In this document: positions 24,458-34,042 of the stretch, in pieces | Layout: each line of letters starts with the position of its first letter | How positions within the stretch are numbered: the first letter of the stretch is position 1 | Assembly: GCF_041080675.1 (NCBI RefSeq) | Contig: NZ_CP163520.1 | Span: forward strand, 5,890,001-5,954,000 | Length of the DNA: 64,000 nucleotides | Reading direction: 5' to 3' | DNA from: Streptomyces sp. cg36 | Lineage (GTDB): Bacteria; Actinomycetota; Actinomycetes; Streptomycetales; Streptomycetaceae | Made by a program: the position numbers and the translations under genes | The notes under the pieces: generated by a model | The model's input: the letters and a program-made list of their open reading frames with translations, nothing else | What the model was told of the DNA's origin: nothing | Databases searched by the model: none

Positions 24458-25366
24458 CTAGGTGTCACATTCCAGTACGGACCCGCACGGCGCGCACCGC
24501 ACCCGTACCGGTCCCCGCACCCCGACCCGGATCCGCTGGTGGCAGGTGGGGCAGGGGAAGGTGACGCGCGGGCCGTCCGGCCCGGCCTCGAAGGCGTAGG
24601 GCGCGTCCGGCGCCGGCCAGGTGCCGCCGCGCCCGGCCGCCCGGCGGCGGTCCTTCGCGTACCGCCGCCGCCCGGCCCACCCCGCCGCCGCTAGCGGGGG
24701 CCGCCGGGCGTCCTCGCGGGCCAGCGCGAGGCCCGCGGTGTACGCGGGGTACGCCTGCGGGCTGGTGAACCACGGGGCGGGGTCCTCCCCGAACAGCGCC
24801 GCCCGCTTGGCCAGGACGTACCCGAACTCCTCGGGCGTCAGATAGCCGAGCTTCTGGCTGGTCAGCGCGGACTCGCGGAACGCGTCGAGCAGCAGCCAGC
24901 CCGCCCCCAGATACGTGGTGGCGGTGTCGGTGAGGATCTCGTTGTCGCGGGTGCCGGGGAAGTCGAGGCCGAGCCGGTGCAGCAGCACATGGGTGATCTC
25001 GTGCGCCAGCGCCGCGCCGATGTCCCGCCGGTGCTCCCGGAAGCGGTCGTTGAGCTCGATGAAGTACTCGGGACCCGCCGCCAGTTCGACCGATGCCGCG
25101 TGCCGCATCTCGCGGAAGCCCACGATCATCCGGGCGTCCGGCAGCCGCAGGTGCTGGACCAGGGCGTGCGCCACCCGCTGGGCGCCCAGGTGCAGGTCGT
25201 CGGTGTCGGCGAAGGCGACGTCGGCGGGGAGCACGCTGGTGGCGTACGCCCGCAGCGCCTCCGGCGAGAGCCGCTTGTGCAGCGCGGTGAGGGCCGCGCG
25301 CACGGTGTCGAGGTGCGGATACCCGTGGACGACCGGGCTGCCCTTGGCCGTGCGCTCATGGGTCAC
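24458..25366 (-). CDS. HExxH zinc metallopeptidase-like protein with C-terminal zinc ribbon
   Basis: A 302-residue cytoplasmic protein; GTG 25366 preferred (G-rich ribosome site, no family sequence upstream). Residues 122-126 (HEITH) form an HExxH zinc site inside a helix, with NEILTD (Glu143) a plausible third ligand, as in IrrE/ImmA-like or SprT-like peptidases. The C-terminus has CPTC (272/275) and CAPC (291/294), a four-Cys zinc ribbon. Substrate unknown. Divergent from the trypsin gene. Confidence 0.7.
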   Translation of the reverse strand: MTHERTAKGSPVVHGYPHLDTVRAALTALHKRLSPEALRAYATSVLPADVAFADTDDLHLGAQRVAHALVQHLRLPDARMIVGFREMRHAASVELAAGPEYFIELNDRFREHRRDIGAALAHEITHVLLHRLGLDFPGTRDNEILTDTATTYLGAGWLLLDAFRESALTSQKLGYLTPEEFGYVLAKRAALFGEDPAPWFTSPQAYPAYTAGLALAREDARRPPLAAAGWAGRRRYAKDRRRAAGRGGTWPAPDAPYAFEAGPDGPRVTFPCPTCHQRIRVGVRGPVRVRCAPCGSVLECDT

Positions 25367-25438
25367 GCTGGCACCCCCGTACGACGGTGAACCGGCCTCC
25401 ACTGTACGGCCCGCAGACCTTGCGGCGCCCGGCGCGGT

Positions 25439-26376
<938 letters not shown>

Positions 26377-26396
26377 TACCCGCGCGCCGCAGCGGC

Positions 26397-26432
26397 GGGC
26401 CGGGCGTCCGGGGATTTGCGGGCGCCCGGCCC
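26397..26432 (+). terminator. Hairpin terminator after the trypsin gene
   Basis: GGGCCGGGCG (26397-26406) and CGCCCGGCCC (26423-26432) form a perfect 10-bp stem. It ends 19 bp before the response-regulator start. Confidence 0.65.
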
Positions 26433-26451
26433 AACCTGGTCATATAGGGAC

Positions 26452-27105
26452 ATGTCGATCACGGTGGTCATCGCGGACGACCAGGAGATGGTCCGGACCG
26501 GATTCCGCCTGATCCTGGAGAGCCGGCCCGACGTCGACGTCCTCGACGACGTCGCCGACGGCCCGGCCGCGCTCGACGCCGTCGAACGGCTCGACCCCGA
26601 CGTCCTGCTCCTCGACATCCGCATGCCGGGCCTCGACGGCCTCGAAGTGACCCGCCGCCTCTCCGGCCGGGACCGCCCCCGCGTCGTCATCGTCACCACC
26701 TTCGACCTCGACGAGTACGTCCACGCCGCCCTGCACGGCGGCGCCTCCGGCTTCCTCCTCAAGGACGCCAGCCCCGAGATGCTGGTCGAGGCGGTCCGGG
26801 CGGCGGCGGCCGGGGACTCGCTGGTCTCCCCGGCCATCACCGTACGGCTGCTCAGGGAGCTGGCGAGCGCCCGCCCCGCCGGGTCCCCGGGGCGGCCCGC
26901 CGAACCCCTCACCGACCGCGAGCGCGACGTCGTACGGTGCCTGGCGCGCGGCGCCACCAACGCCGAGATCGCCGCCGAGCTCTATGTCTCCCTCTCCACC
27001 GTCAAGACCCACCTCGCCAACGTGCAGGGCAAGCTCGGCGCCCGCAACCGGGTGGAGATCGCCGCCTGGGCCTGGGAGAGCGGACTGGCCACGGGGACGC
27101 CGTGA
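26452..27105 (+). CDS. NarL/FixJ-family response regulator
   Basis: A 217-residue regulator from ATG 26452. Receiver domain with the acidic pair DD, phospho-acceptor Asp55 (LLDIRMPGLDG), the Thr switch (VTTF) and KDASPEML. A C-terminal LuxR-type HTH follows: LTDRERDVVRCLARGATNAEIA, VSLSTVKTHLANVQGKL. Its TGA overlaps the histidine-kinase GTG, so the two form a cognate pair. Target genes unknown. Confidence 0.93.
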   Translation: MSITVVIADDQEMVRTGFRLILESRPDVDVLDDVADGPAALDAVERLDPDVLLLDIRMPGLDGLEVTRRLSGRDRPRVVIVTTFDLDEYVHAALHGGASGFLLKDASPEMLVEAVRAAAAGDSLVSPAITVRLLRELASARPAGSPGRPAEPLTDRERDVVRCLARGATNAEIAAELYVSLSTVKTHLANVQGKLGARNRVEIAAWAWESGLATGTP

Positions 27106-28250
27106 GCCCCCTGCGCACCTGGCTCCGCGGCCATCCGCACTGGCAGGAGACCGGTCGGGCGGCGCTCGCCGCCGTCCTGGTCGGCCTGGTCGTCTTCGAG
27201 GGCCTGGCACTGGCCCGGCAGCCCAGCCTGCCGCACGCCATCGTCTGGTCCTCGGGCCTGCTGGTCTGCCTGTGCGCGCTGCCCTGGCCCCGGATCCCCC
27301 TGACGGTACGGGCCTGGACCGCCGCCACCGTCACCTGGGCCGCGACCGGCCTGATGTTCTTGGACCGCCCCGAAGTGGTGTGGGGGATGGGCGAGGCGCT
27401 GGCCCTGCTCGTCCTGCTCGCGGCCGTGCTGCTGCGGGCGCCCTCGCGCACGGCGGCCGTCCTCGGACCCGTCCTCGGCCTCGGCTGCATGGCGGTGCCG
27501 GTCCGGGACGCCTCGCCCGGCCGCTTCACCCTGCTCTTCGCGGTGCTCACCGTCGTCGTCAGCGCGTACTCGCTGCTGCTGCGCGCCCAGTCCTGGCAGC
27601 GGGTGCGCGACCTCCAGGCGGTCCGCACCGCCGAGCGCCTGGAGCTCGCCCGGGAGCTGCACGACCTGATCGCCCACCACGTCACCGGCATCGTCGTCCA
27701 GGCGAGCGCCGCCCGCTACACCGCCGCCGAGGGGCCCCGGGCCGCCGAGACGTTCGGCCGGATCGAGCGGGCGGGCGGGGAGGCGCTGAGCGCGATGCGC
27801 CGTCTCGTGCGGGTGCTGCGCGAGGGCGAGGCCGAGACCGAGCCGGTCGCGGGCCTGGCCCAGCTGCGCGAACTCACCGACCGCTTCTCGCTCACCGGCC
27901 CGCCCGCCGTGCTCTACGTCGAGGCGGGCCTGGAGGACGCGCTGCCCGCCGAGGTCGCGGCGGCGGCCCACCACGTGGTGCGCGAGGCGCTGACGAACGT
28001 GCGCAAGCACGCGGCGGACGCGAGCGCGGTACGGGTGGGGCTGCGGCTGGGCGCGGGCGGCCTGGAGGTCCGGGTCGCGGACGACGGCTCCCACGGGGTG
28101 CGGCTCGCGCCCGGGGCGCGCGGCGGGGGCTTCGGCCTCGCGGGGCTGGGGGAGCGGGTGACGGCGCTCGGCGGCGAACTGACGGCCGGACCGGCGACGG
28201 AGGGCGGCTGGCTGGTACTGGCGACACTGCCGCTGTCGGCGGACGGGTAG
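27102..28250 (+). CDS. Two-component sensor histidine kinase (HisKA_3 type)
   Basis: A 382-residue kinase from GTG 27102 (GTGA overlap with the regulator). The N-terminal half contains about five or six hydrophobic membrane helices (residues 18-165) with short loops and no large extracellular sensor. The phosphorylated His187 lies in ARELHDLIAHHVTGIVVQ. The C-terminal ATPase domain has REALTNVRKHA (N-box) and GGGFGLAGLGERV (G-box). Fits small actinobacterial kinases sensing membrane or envelope state; signal unknown. Confidence 0.9.
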   Translation: MSPLRTWLRGHPHWQETGRAALAAVLVGLVVFEGLALARQPSLPHAIVWSSGLLVCLCALPWPRIPLTVRAWTAATVTWAATGLMFLDRPEVVWGMGEALALLVLLAAVLLRAPSRTAAVLGPVLGLGCMAVPVRDASPGRFTLLFAVLTVVVSAYSLLLRAQSWQRVRDLQAVRTAERLELARELHDLIAHHVTGIVVQASAARYTAAEGPRAAETFGRIERAGGEALSAMRRLVRVLREGEAETEPVAGLAQLRELTDRFSLTGPPAVLYVEAGLEDALPAEVAAAAHHVVREALTNVRKHAADASAVRVGLRLGAGGLEVRVADDGSHGVRLAPGARGGGFGLAGLGERVTALGGELTAGPATEGGWLVLATLPLSADG

Positions 28251-28275
28251 GGGGCGGACGGCGCGACCTGGCCCA

Positions 28276-28440
28276 GGGGATCCGGGCGGGCGGCCACTCG
28301 CCGGCTCGCGGACGCATGGGGCGACAGGGCCGGGGATCCGCCCGAGCGGGCACCCGCCGGCTGGCGGACGCTTGCGGGCCGCCGGGCCCGGGACCCGCCC
28401 CGGAGGCCACTCGCCGTCCCGCGCGCGAACGCTAAGTCCA
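28276..28440. repeat. Three degenerate tandem repeats of about 57 bp
   Basis: The 280-bp gap after the kinase gene contains three successive degenerate copies starting near 28276, 28332 and 28390. Each has GGGATCC/GGGACCC, then a CACTCGCCG or CACCCGCCG block, then a GCGGACGC or GCGAACGC block. They end just before the GH101 leader. No open frame with coding character; function unknown. Confidence 0.5.
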
Positions 28441-28530
28441 ACATCCGCCCCCCTTCCGTCCATGGGCGTGCCCGTGCCGCGCGGCCCATCGTGACCTGGC
28501 AGTGGACCCCGTCACGAGGAGGATGCCGGC

Positions 28531-31500
28531 GTGAACGCTGACGTACGCGGACCGAAGCGGAGGACGGTGGTCGCGGCCACCGCGCTGGCCGGGGCCTCCG
28601 CCGCGCTCGGAGTGCCCGGGGCCGCCTCGGCCGCCGGGGCGCCCGAGCACACCCTGGCCTCGCGCGACCTCGCGGTGCGGGTCGCCACCGCGTTCCCGCG
28701 CGTGGTCTCGTACACCCACCGCGCGAGCGGCGCCGTGCTGTACGGGCAGCAGGACGCCGTCACCACCGTCCTGGTCGACGGGGTCGCGCACACGCCCCGG
28801 GTCACCGCGCGGTTCGGGCGCGACCGGGCCGCGTACACCCTCGCCCTGGACGGCGGCACCGAGCTGGACGTGGAGATCCGGGTCGGCGGACTGAAGGTGG
28901 ACTGGCGGGTGACCCGCATCCACGACACGCCCGCCCTCCGCGTCGGCACCCTCCAGATCCCCGGCCTCGCCCTCCTCTCCGTCCGCAGCGACCAGCCGGG
29001 CGCCGCCCTGCTCGCCGCCCGGATCCAGCTGGACAAGGCGAAGAGCGGCGACACCCTGGTCACGCTCGCCCCGGACACCCCGGCCGACCCGGGCCCCACC
29101 GGCTGCGCCTACGCCGTCGTCGCCCACGACGCCCTCGGCGGCGCCGTGGAGACCAACACCTGCTACGACAAGCCCGACGGCGCGGCCGGAACCACCTGGG
29201 AGAACGGGCGGCTGTGGCGGCAGACGCTGAAGCGGGACGGATACGTCGAGGCGCGGCTGGCGCCGGGGCAGTGGACGCACCGGGCCGCCACCGCCGCCGT
29301 CGAGGACACCGAGCCGCTCCCGTACGCCACCGTGATCGTCACCGGTGACCGCAACGGGGACGGCACCGTCGACTGGCAGGACGCGGCCATCGCGTTCCGG
29401 GACATCATGGTGAACCCGCTCGGCGCGGACGAGCAGCACCTGCGGGTGGTGCCCCACATCCCCTTCAACTTCGCCTCGCAGGCCACCAACCCGTTCCTGG
29501 CCACCCTCGACGACGTCAAGCGGATCTCGCTGGCCACCGACGGGCTGCGCCAGTACACGATCCTCAAGGGGTACCAGTCCGAGGGCCACGACTCGGCCCA
29601 CCCCGACTACGCGGGCAACTACAACGAGCGCGCGGGCGGCCTCGACGACCTCAACTTCCTGGTCCGCGAGGGCCGGAAGTGGAACAGCGACTTCGCCGTC
29701 CACGTCAACGCCACCGAGTCCTACCCGGTCGCCCGCGCCTTCTCCGAGACCCTGGTCGACAAGAACGACCGGCAGTGGGACTGGCTCGACCAGTCGTACC
29801 GCATCGACCAGCGCCGCGACCTGGTCTCCGGCGACATCGTGCGGCGCTTCGCGGCGCTGCGGCGCGAAGCGGACCCGGCGCTGAACGCCCTGTACATCGA
29901 CGTCTTCCGCGAGTCCGGCTGGACCTCCGACCGCCTCCAGCGCGCCCTGCGCGACCAGGGCTGGCTGGTCACCTCCGAGTGGGGCCACGGCCTGGAGCGC
30001 TCCTCGCTCTGGTCGCACTGGGCCAATGAGACGGACTACGGCGGCGACACCTCGCGCGGCATCAACTCCCGGCTGATCCGGTTCGTGCGCCACCACCAGA
30101 AGGACGTGTTCGCCGACAAGTGGCCGACCCTGCTGGGCCACGCGCGGATGGGCAACTTCGAGGGCTGGGTCGGCAAGACCGACTGGAGCGCCTTCTACGA
30201 CCTCCTCTGGACGCACTCGCTGCCCGCCAAGTACCTCCAGGCGTATCCGATCCGGCGCTGGAGCGACCACGAGGTCACCTTCTTCGGGCCGTACGCCACC
30301 GCCGTCACCGACACCGGCGGGGTGCGCCGGATCACCACGGACGGGCGGCTCGTCTACGACGGGGGCGCCTATCTGCTGCCCTGGGAGCCCCGCCGCGCGG
30401 GCGACCCGGCGAAGCTCTACCACTACAACCCCCGGGGCGGCAGCACGAGTTGGCGGCTGCCGCGCGGCTGGTCGGGGGCCCGCTCGGTGGTCCTGTACCG
30501 GCTCACCGACCAGGGCCGGGCGGAGGCGGGCGAACTGCCGGTCCGCTCCGGCGCGGTCACCGTCGAGGACGTGGCGGCCGGGGTGCCCCACGTCGTGGTC
30601 CGCGCGCGGGCGCGGACGCAGAGCCCCGGCTGGGGCCAGGGCACCGCGCTGCACGACCCGGGCTTCCACTCCGGTTCCCTCGACGGGTGGACGGTCACCG
30701 GACCGGCCTCGGTGCGCCGCAGCGGTCTCGGCGACCACGAGCTGGTGATCGGCGCGGGCGCGGCGGCCTCCGTCGGCCAGCGGCTGCGCCGGCTGGCCCC
30801 CGGCAGCTACGCGGCGTCCGTCCAGGTCGAGGTGGGGGAGGAGCCGGGCGAGCGGCGCCTGGCGGCCCTGGAGGTCGAGACCGCCGACGGGGTCACCGCG
30901 CGGGCCTGGACCGAGACGTCCACGGCGGGCAACTTCGTGGCCGCCGACCGCAAGCACGGCACCCGCTTCCAGCGGATGTCCGCCCACTTCACGGTCCCCG
31001 AGGGCGGCGGCCCGGTCCGGCTGACCCTGCGCGCGGCGGCGGGGCGGGCCCGGGTGCGCTTCGACAACGTCCGGGTGGTCCCGGCCCGGCCCACGGCCAG
31101 GGCGGGGACCGTGGCGTACGAGGACTTCGAGCACGTGCCGCAGGGCTGGGGCGTCTTCGTCAAGGGCGACGCGGGCGGCGCCACCGACCCGCGCACCCAC
31201 ATCGCGCAGCGGCACTCCCCGTACACCCGGCGCGGCTGGAACGGGAAAGCGGTCGACGACGTGGTCGACGGCGGCCAGTCGCTCAAGTCGCGCGGCGAGA
31301 ACGAGGGTCTGGTCTACCGGACCGTGCCGTTCACTGTCCGGTTCCTCCCGGGTAAGCGCTATCGCGTGACCTTCCGCCACGTCTGCGAGAAGGCCGGGCA
31401 GTACGCCTGGATCACGGCCGTCGACGAGGGCGCGGCCACCCGCGAACTGAGCCGGGCGCCGCTCGCGGAGGCGACCGAACCGGCCGTCCACGCGTACGAG

Positions 31501-31605
31501 TTCACGGCGCCCGCGACGGGCGAGGCATGGGTCGGGCTGCGCAAGACCGGGGACGACGGGACGGCCGAGTTCGTCCTGGACGCCTTCGAGGTGACGCGGC
31601 TCTAG
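28531..31605 (+). CDS. Secreted endo-alpha-N-acetylgalactosaminidase (GH101)
   Basis: A 1024-residue protein; GTG 28531 behind GAGGAGG. The N-terminus KRRTVVAATALAGASAALG looks like a Tat signal. A beta-rich N-terminal domain leads to a calcium loop-like DRNGDGTVDWQDAAIAFRDI (about 274-293), a GH101 hallmark. The barrel follows, with probable nucleophile Asp457 (LYIDVF) and acid/base Glu483 (TSEWGHG). C-terminal halves at about 690-850 and 870-1024 are galactose-binding-like beta-sandwich domains. GH101 enzymes release Gal-beta-1,3-GalNAc (core 1) from Ser/Thr-linked glycoproteins outside the cell. Confidence 0.9.
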   Translation: MNADVRGPKRRTVVAATALAGASAALGVPGAASAAGAPEHTLASRDLAVRVATAFPRVVSYTHRASGAVLYGQQDAVTTVLVDGVAHTPRVTARFGRDRAAYTLALDGGTELDVEIRVGGLKVDWRVTRIHDTPALRVGTLQIPGLALLSVRSDQPGAALLAARIQLDKAKSGDTLVTLAPDTPADPGPTGCAYAVVAHDALGGAVETNTCYDKPDGAAGTTWENGRLWRQTLKRDGYVEARLAPGQWTHRAATAAVEDTEPLPYATVIVTGDRNGDGTVDWQDAAIAFRDIMVNPLGADEQHLRVVPHIPFNFASQATNPFLATLDDVKRISLATDGLRQYTILKGYQSEGHDSAHPDYAGNYNERAGGLDDLNFLVREGRKWNSDFAVHVNATESYPVARAFSETLVDKNDRQWDWLDQSYRIDQRRDLVSGDIVRRFAALRREADPALNALYIDVFRESGWTSDRLQRALRDQGWLVTSEWGHGLERSSLWSHWANETDYGGDTSRGINSRLIRFVRHHQKDVFADKWPTLLGHARMGNFEGWVGKTDWSAFYDLLWTHSLPAKYLQAYPIRRWSDHEVTFFGPYATAVTDTGGVRRITTDGRLVYDGGAYLLPWEPRRAGDPAKLYHYNPRGGSTSWRLPRGWSGARSVVLYRLTDQGRAEAGELPVRSGAVTVEDVAAGVPHVVVRARARTQSPGWGQGTALHDPGFHSGSLDGWTVTGPASVRRSGLGDHELVIGAGAAASVGQRLRRLAPGSYAASVQVEVGEEPGERRLAALEVETADGVTARAWTETSTAGNFVAADRKHGTRFQRMSAHFTVPEGGGPVRLTLRAAAGRARVRFDNVRVVPARPTARAGTVAYEDFEHVPQGWGVFVKGDAGGATDPRTHIAQRHSPYTRRGWNGKAVDDVVDGGQSLKSRGENEGLVYRTVPFTVRFLPGKRYRVTFRHVCEKAGQYAWITAVDEGAATRELSRAPLAEATEPAVHAYEFTAPATGEAWVGLRKTGDDGTAEFVLDAFEVTRL

Positions 31606-31616
31606 ATGCGGCACGG

Positions 31617-31651
31617 ACCGTCCGGCGGCGGGAGGGAGACCGCCGGACGGT
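31617..31651 (+). terminator. Hairpin terminator after GH101
   Basis: ACCGTCCGGCGG (31617-31628) and CCGCCGGACGGT (31640-31651) form a perfect 12-bp stem followed by CCTTTG, between GH101 and the converging neocarzinostatin-like gene. Confidence 0.75.
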
Positions 31652-31697
31652 CCTTTGCCACCGGTGCTGGGGGGCACCGGCCGACGGGATCAGCGGC

Positions 31698-32114
31698 TCA
31701 CTGGAACGCGATGTTCTGAACCGTGTTCCCGCTGGTCTGCTCCCAGGCGGTGACGTTGCACTGGGTCGCCGAGCAGTCCACGTTCACGTCCTGGCCCGTG
31801 GACCAGTCCTTGGCGGTGAAGGTCTTCTTGACGGTCAGCTGCACCGAGACGTTGCCGCCGGCGTCGGCCGTGAGGTACTTGACGTCGTTGGAACAGACGG
31901 TGGCCGAGGCGCACTCGCCCACGTTCACGGCGGCGCCGGGCGTGTACCCGGAAGCGGTCACCGAGACCGTCTGGCCGTCGGAGAGGCCCGTGTTCGGGGT
32001 CACCGATATCGCGGTGGCGGCGGACGCGGGAGAGGCGAGCAGCAGGGTCGCTGCCACCGCGGCTCCGGAGGCGGCCAGCTTGGCGATGCGGGATCGGGTG
32101 ATGAGATCCTTCAT
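31698..32114 (-). CDS. Secreted neocarzinostatin-family protein
   Basis: A 138-residue precursor from ATG 32114 (GAGG upstream). Signal peptide 1-33 ends ASAAT. The mature part has the neocarzinostatin/macromomycin immunoglobulin-like fold signature: ISVTPNTGLSDGQTVSVTASGY, VNVGECASATVC, a TADAGG turn and VDCSATQC. The two Cys pairs match the two disulfides of the chromoprotein apoproteins that hold enediynes. No enediyne synthase genes are in the window, so this may be a stand-alone small-molecule binder. Follows GH35 in the same direction with 57 bp between. Confidence 0.85.
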   Translation of the reverse strand: MKDLITRSRIAKLAASGAAVAATLLLASPASAATAISVTPNTGLSDGQTVSVTASGYTPGAAVNVGECASATVCSNDVKYLTADAGGNVSVQLTVKKTFTAKDWSTGQDVNVDCSATQCNVTAWEQTSGNTVQNIAFQ

Positions 32115-32171
32115 GTCAACCTCAAAGGGTGCGTCGGGAAAGGGAATGCGCTTTCTTCACGCCCTTCGAGG

Positions 32172-33923
32172 CTAGAGGAACTTCACTTCCGGACCCGTTG
32201 AGTCCTCAAGTTCCAGCTCCCACACCCACACCTCGTTGGCCTGATCCCGCAGCACCGCCCCGGGGACAAAGAGCGACGCATGTGGTCCGATGGTCCAGTA
32301 ACGCCCGAGGCAGAAGCCGTTGACCCAGGCGAAACCCCGTACTAGACCGAGGAATTCAAGGCGGGCGTCACCGGGATCCGGGGCATCGAAGGTGCCTCGA
32401 AACAGCCCCCGGCCCCCCTCCGCAGTTGAACGGAACGGCAGCCGCCGCACCCGGTCCGCGTCGTCGAACGCGTCGAGCCGCAGCGCCCGCGCCCGCACCC
32501 CGTGCAGGAACTGGCGTTCGTGCAGCAGCCCGCCGGTGAGGCCCTTCGGCTCGCCCAGCCGGGGACCGTAGTTGACGCGCCCCAGCGACTCCACCCACAG
32601 CTCCACCGCCGCGGGCCCCGCCACCGGCTCCGCCAGGACCGGCTCCTCCTCGGTCAGCGCCCCGGCCCGCACCCCGTCGACGTACACGAGCGCCCGGTCC
32701 CGCAGCCCGAGCGCCCGCAGCGGATACGGCTGCCGGGGACCCGGCACCTCGACGCGGTAGCGCACCACGCCCCGGTCCACGTCCAGCTCCTCGAAGGACG
32801 GCGCCACCCCGGGGCCGTGCTCGGGCGAGCCCAGCGCCTCCAGCAGCTCCCCGGCCGCCACGAACTCCGTCAGCGCGACGGCGACCGGGGAGCCCAACTC
32901 CTTCGGCGGAGGTGGGAGTTCGGGCAGCGGGCCGTCCGCGTACTCGGCGAGCACCTCGCGAAAGGCCCAGAACTTCGCCGTCGGGCGGCCCCGCTCGTCG
33001 ACGGGCGCGTCGTAGTCGTAGGAGGTGACGTCCGGGCGCAGCGCCCCCAGGTGCTCCGCGCCGTCCCGGTTGGCGCCCGCCCAGCCCGCGAAGCTGGTGC
33101 CGCCGTGCGCCATGTAGAGGTTGACGGAGGCGCCGCACTCCAGGATCGCGCGCAGCTCGGCCGCCGCGTCCCCGGCGTCGCGCGCCACCGGGTCCGCGCC
33201 CCAGTGCTCGAACCAGCCGCACCAGAACTCCATGCACATCAGCGGCCCGTCGGGGCGGTGGCGGCGCAGCGCCCCGAACGCCTCGCGGGCGCCCGAGCCG
33301 AAGTTCGCGGTCGCCAGCACACCGGGCAGCGAGCCCCCGGTCAGCATGTGGTCCTCGGGCCCGTCCGAGGTGAACAGCGGGACGCTCACGCCCAGTTCGC
33401 GCAGCAGCGCGGCCAGCTCCGCCAGATACGCGGTGTCCGTGCCGTAACTGCCGTACTCGTTCTCGACCTGCACCATCAGCACCGGGCCGCCCCGGTCCGC
33501 CTGGCGCGCCACCACCTGCGGCAGCAGCTCCCCGAACCAGCGCCCCACGTGCGCCAGGTACTCCGCGTCCCGGGTCCGCGCCCGCCGCCCCAGCGACCCC
33601 GTCAGCCAGTGCGGCAGCCCGCCGTTCTCCCACTCGGCGCAGATGTACGGGCCGGGGCGCACGATCGCCCACAGCCCGGCCGCCCGCGCCGCGTCCAGGA
33701 AGCGGCCGAGCGCGCCCGGGTCCCGGAACCGGCCGGGCGCCGGCTCGTGCAGGTTCCACGGCACGTACGTCTCGACGCAGTTCAGCCCCATCGCCCGCAG
33801 CATCGCCAGCCGGTGACCCCACTGCGACTCATGGACCCGGAAGTAGTGCAGCGCCCCCGAAAGCAGCCGCACCGGCCGCCCGTCCAGCAGAAAGTCCTTC
33901 TCGCCCACCGTGAAGTCAGCCAC
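32172..33923 (-). CDS. GH35 beta-galactosidase
   Basis: A 583-residue intracellular-type enzyme (no signal). GTG 33923 is preferred over a start 69 bp upstream because the family begins around FLLDGRPVRLLSGALHYFRV. Catalytic residues: acid/base Glu156 in VQVENEYGSYG, nucleophile Glu232 in LMCMEFWCGWF. A C-terminal jelly-roll (about 430-583) ends FAWVNGFCLGRYWTIGPHASLFVPG, typical of GH35. Could hydrolyse Gal-beta-1,3-GalNAc released by the neighbouring GH101. Divergent from an AraC regulator. Confidence 0.92.
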   Translation of the reverse strand: MADFTVGEKDFLLDGRPVRLLSGALHYFRVHESQWGHRLAMLRAMGLNCVETYVPWNLHEPAPGRFRDPGALGRFLDAARAAGLWAIVRPGPYICAEWENGGLPHWLTGSLGRRARTRDAEYLAHVGRWFGELLPQVVARQADRGGPVLMVQVENEYGSYGTDTAYLAELAALLRELGVSVPLFTSDGPEDHMLTGGSLPGVLATANFGSGAREAFGALRRHRPDGPLMCMEFWCGWFEHWGADPVARDAGDAAAELRAILECGASVNLYMAHGGTSFAGWAGANRDGAEHLGALRPDVTSYDYDAPVDERGRPTAKFWAFREVLAEYADGPLPELPPPPKELGSPVAVALTEFVAAGELLEALGSPEHGPGVAPSFEELDVDRGVVRYRVEVPGPRQPYPLRALGLRDRALVYVDGVRAGALTEEEPVLAEPVAGPAAVELWVESLGRVNYGPRLGEPKGLTGGLLHERQFLHGVRARALRLDAFDDADRVRRLPFRSTAEGGRGLFRGTFDAPDPGDARLEFLGLVRGFAWVNGFCLGRYWTIGPHASLFVPGAVLRDQANEVWVWELELEDSTGPEVKFL

Positions 33924-33949
33924 CGGCCCCGCCCGTCTCTCGGTCCTCC

Positions 33950-33973
33950 GGCGCCAGCCTCGCCCCTGGCGCC
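33950..33973. promoter_or_regulatory. Dyad in the GH35 / AraC divergent promoter
   Basis: GGCGCCAG (33950-33957) and CTGGCGCC (33966-33973) are exact complements with an 8-bp spacer, in the 119-bp gap between the divergent starts. Candidate operator for the AraC protein or a leader hairpin of the GH35 mRNA. Confidence 0.4.
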
Positions 33974-34042
33974 ACCGGTGGTCCATGGACAAAGATCGGC
34001 ACTGATTGGACGCACGGGGGCACGGAAGGGGGACGGACCGGG

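Noticed and set aside
28432..31677. 1081-codon leftward open frame opposite GH101
   Set aside because: Low-complexity translation with no family features; GH101 on the plus strand is unmistakable.
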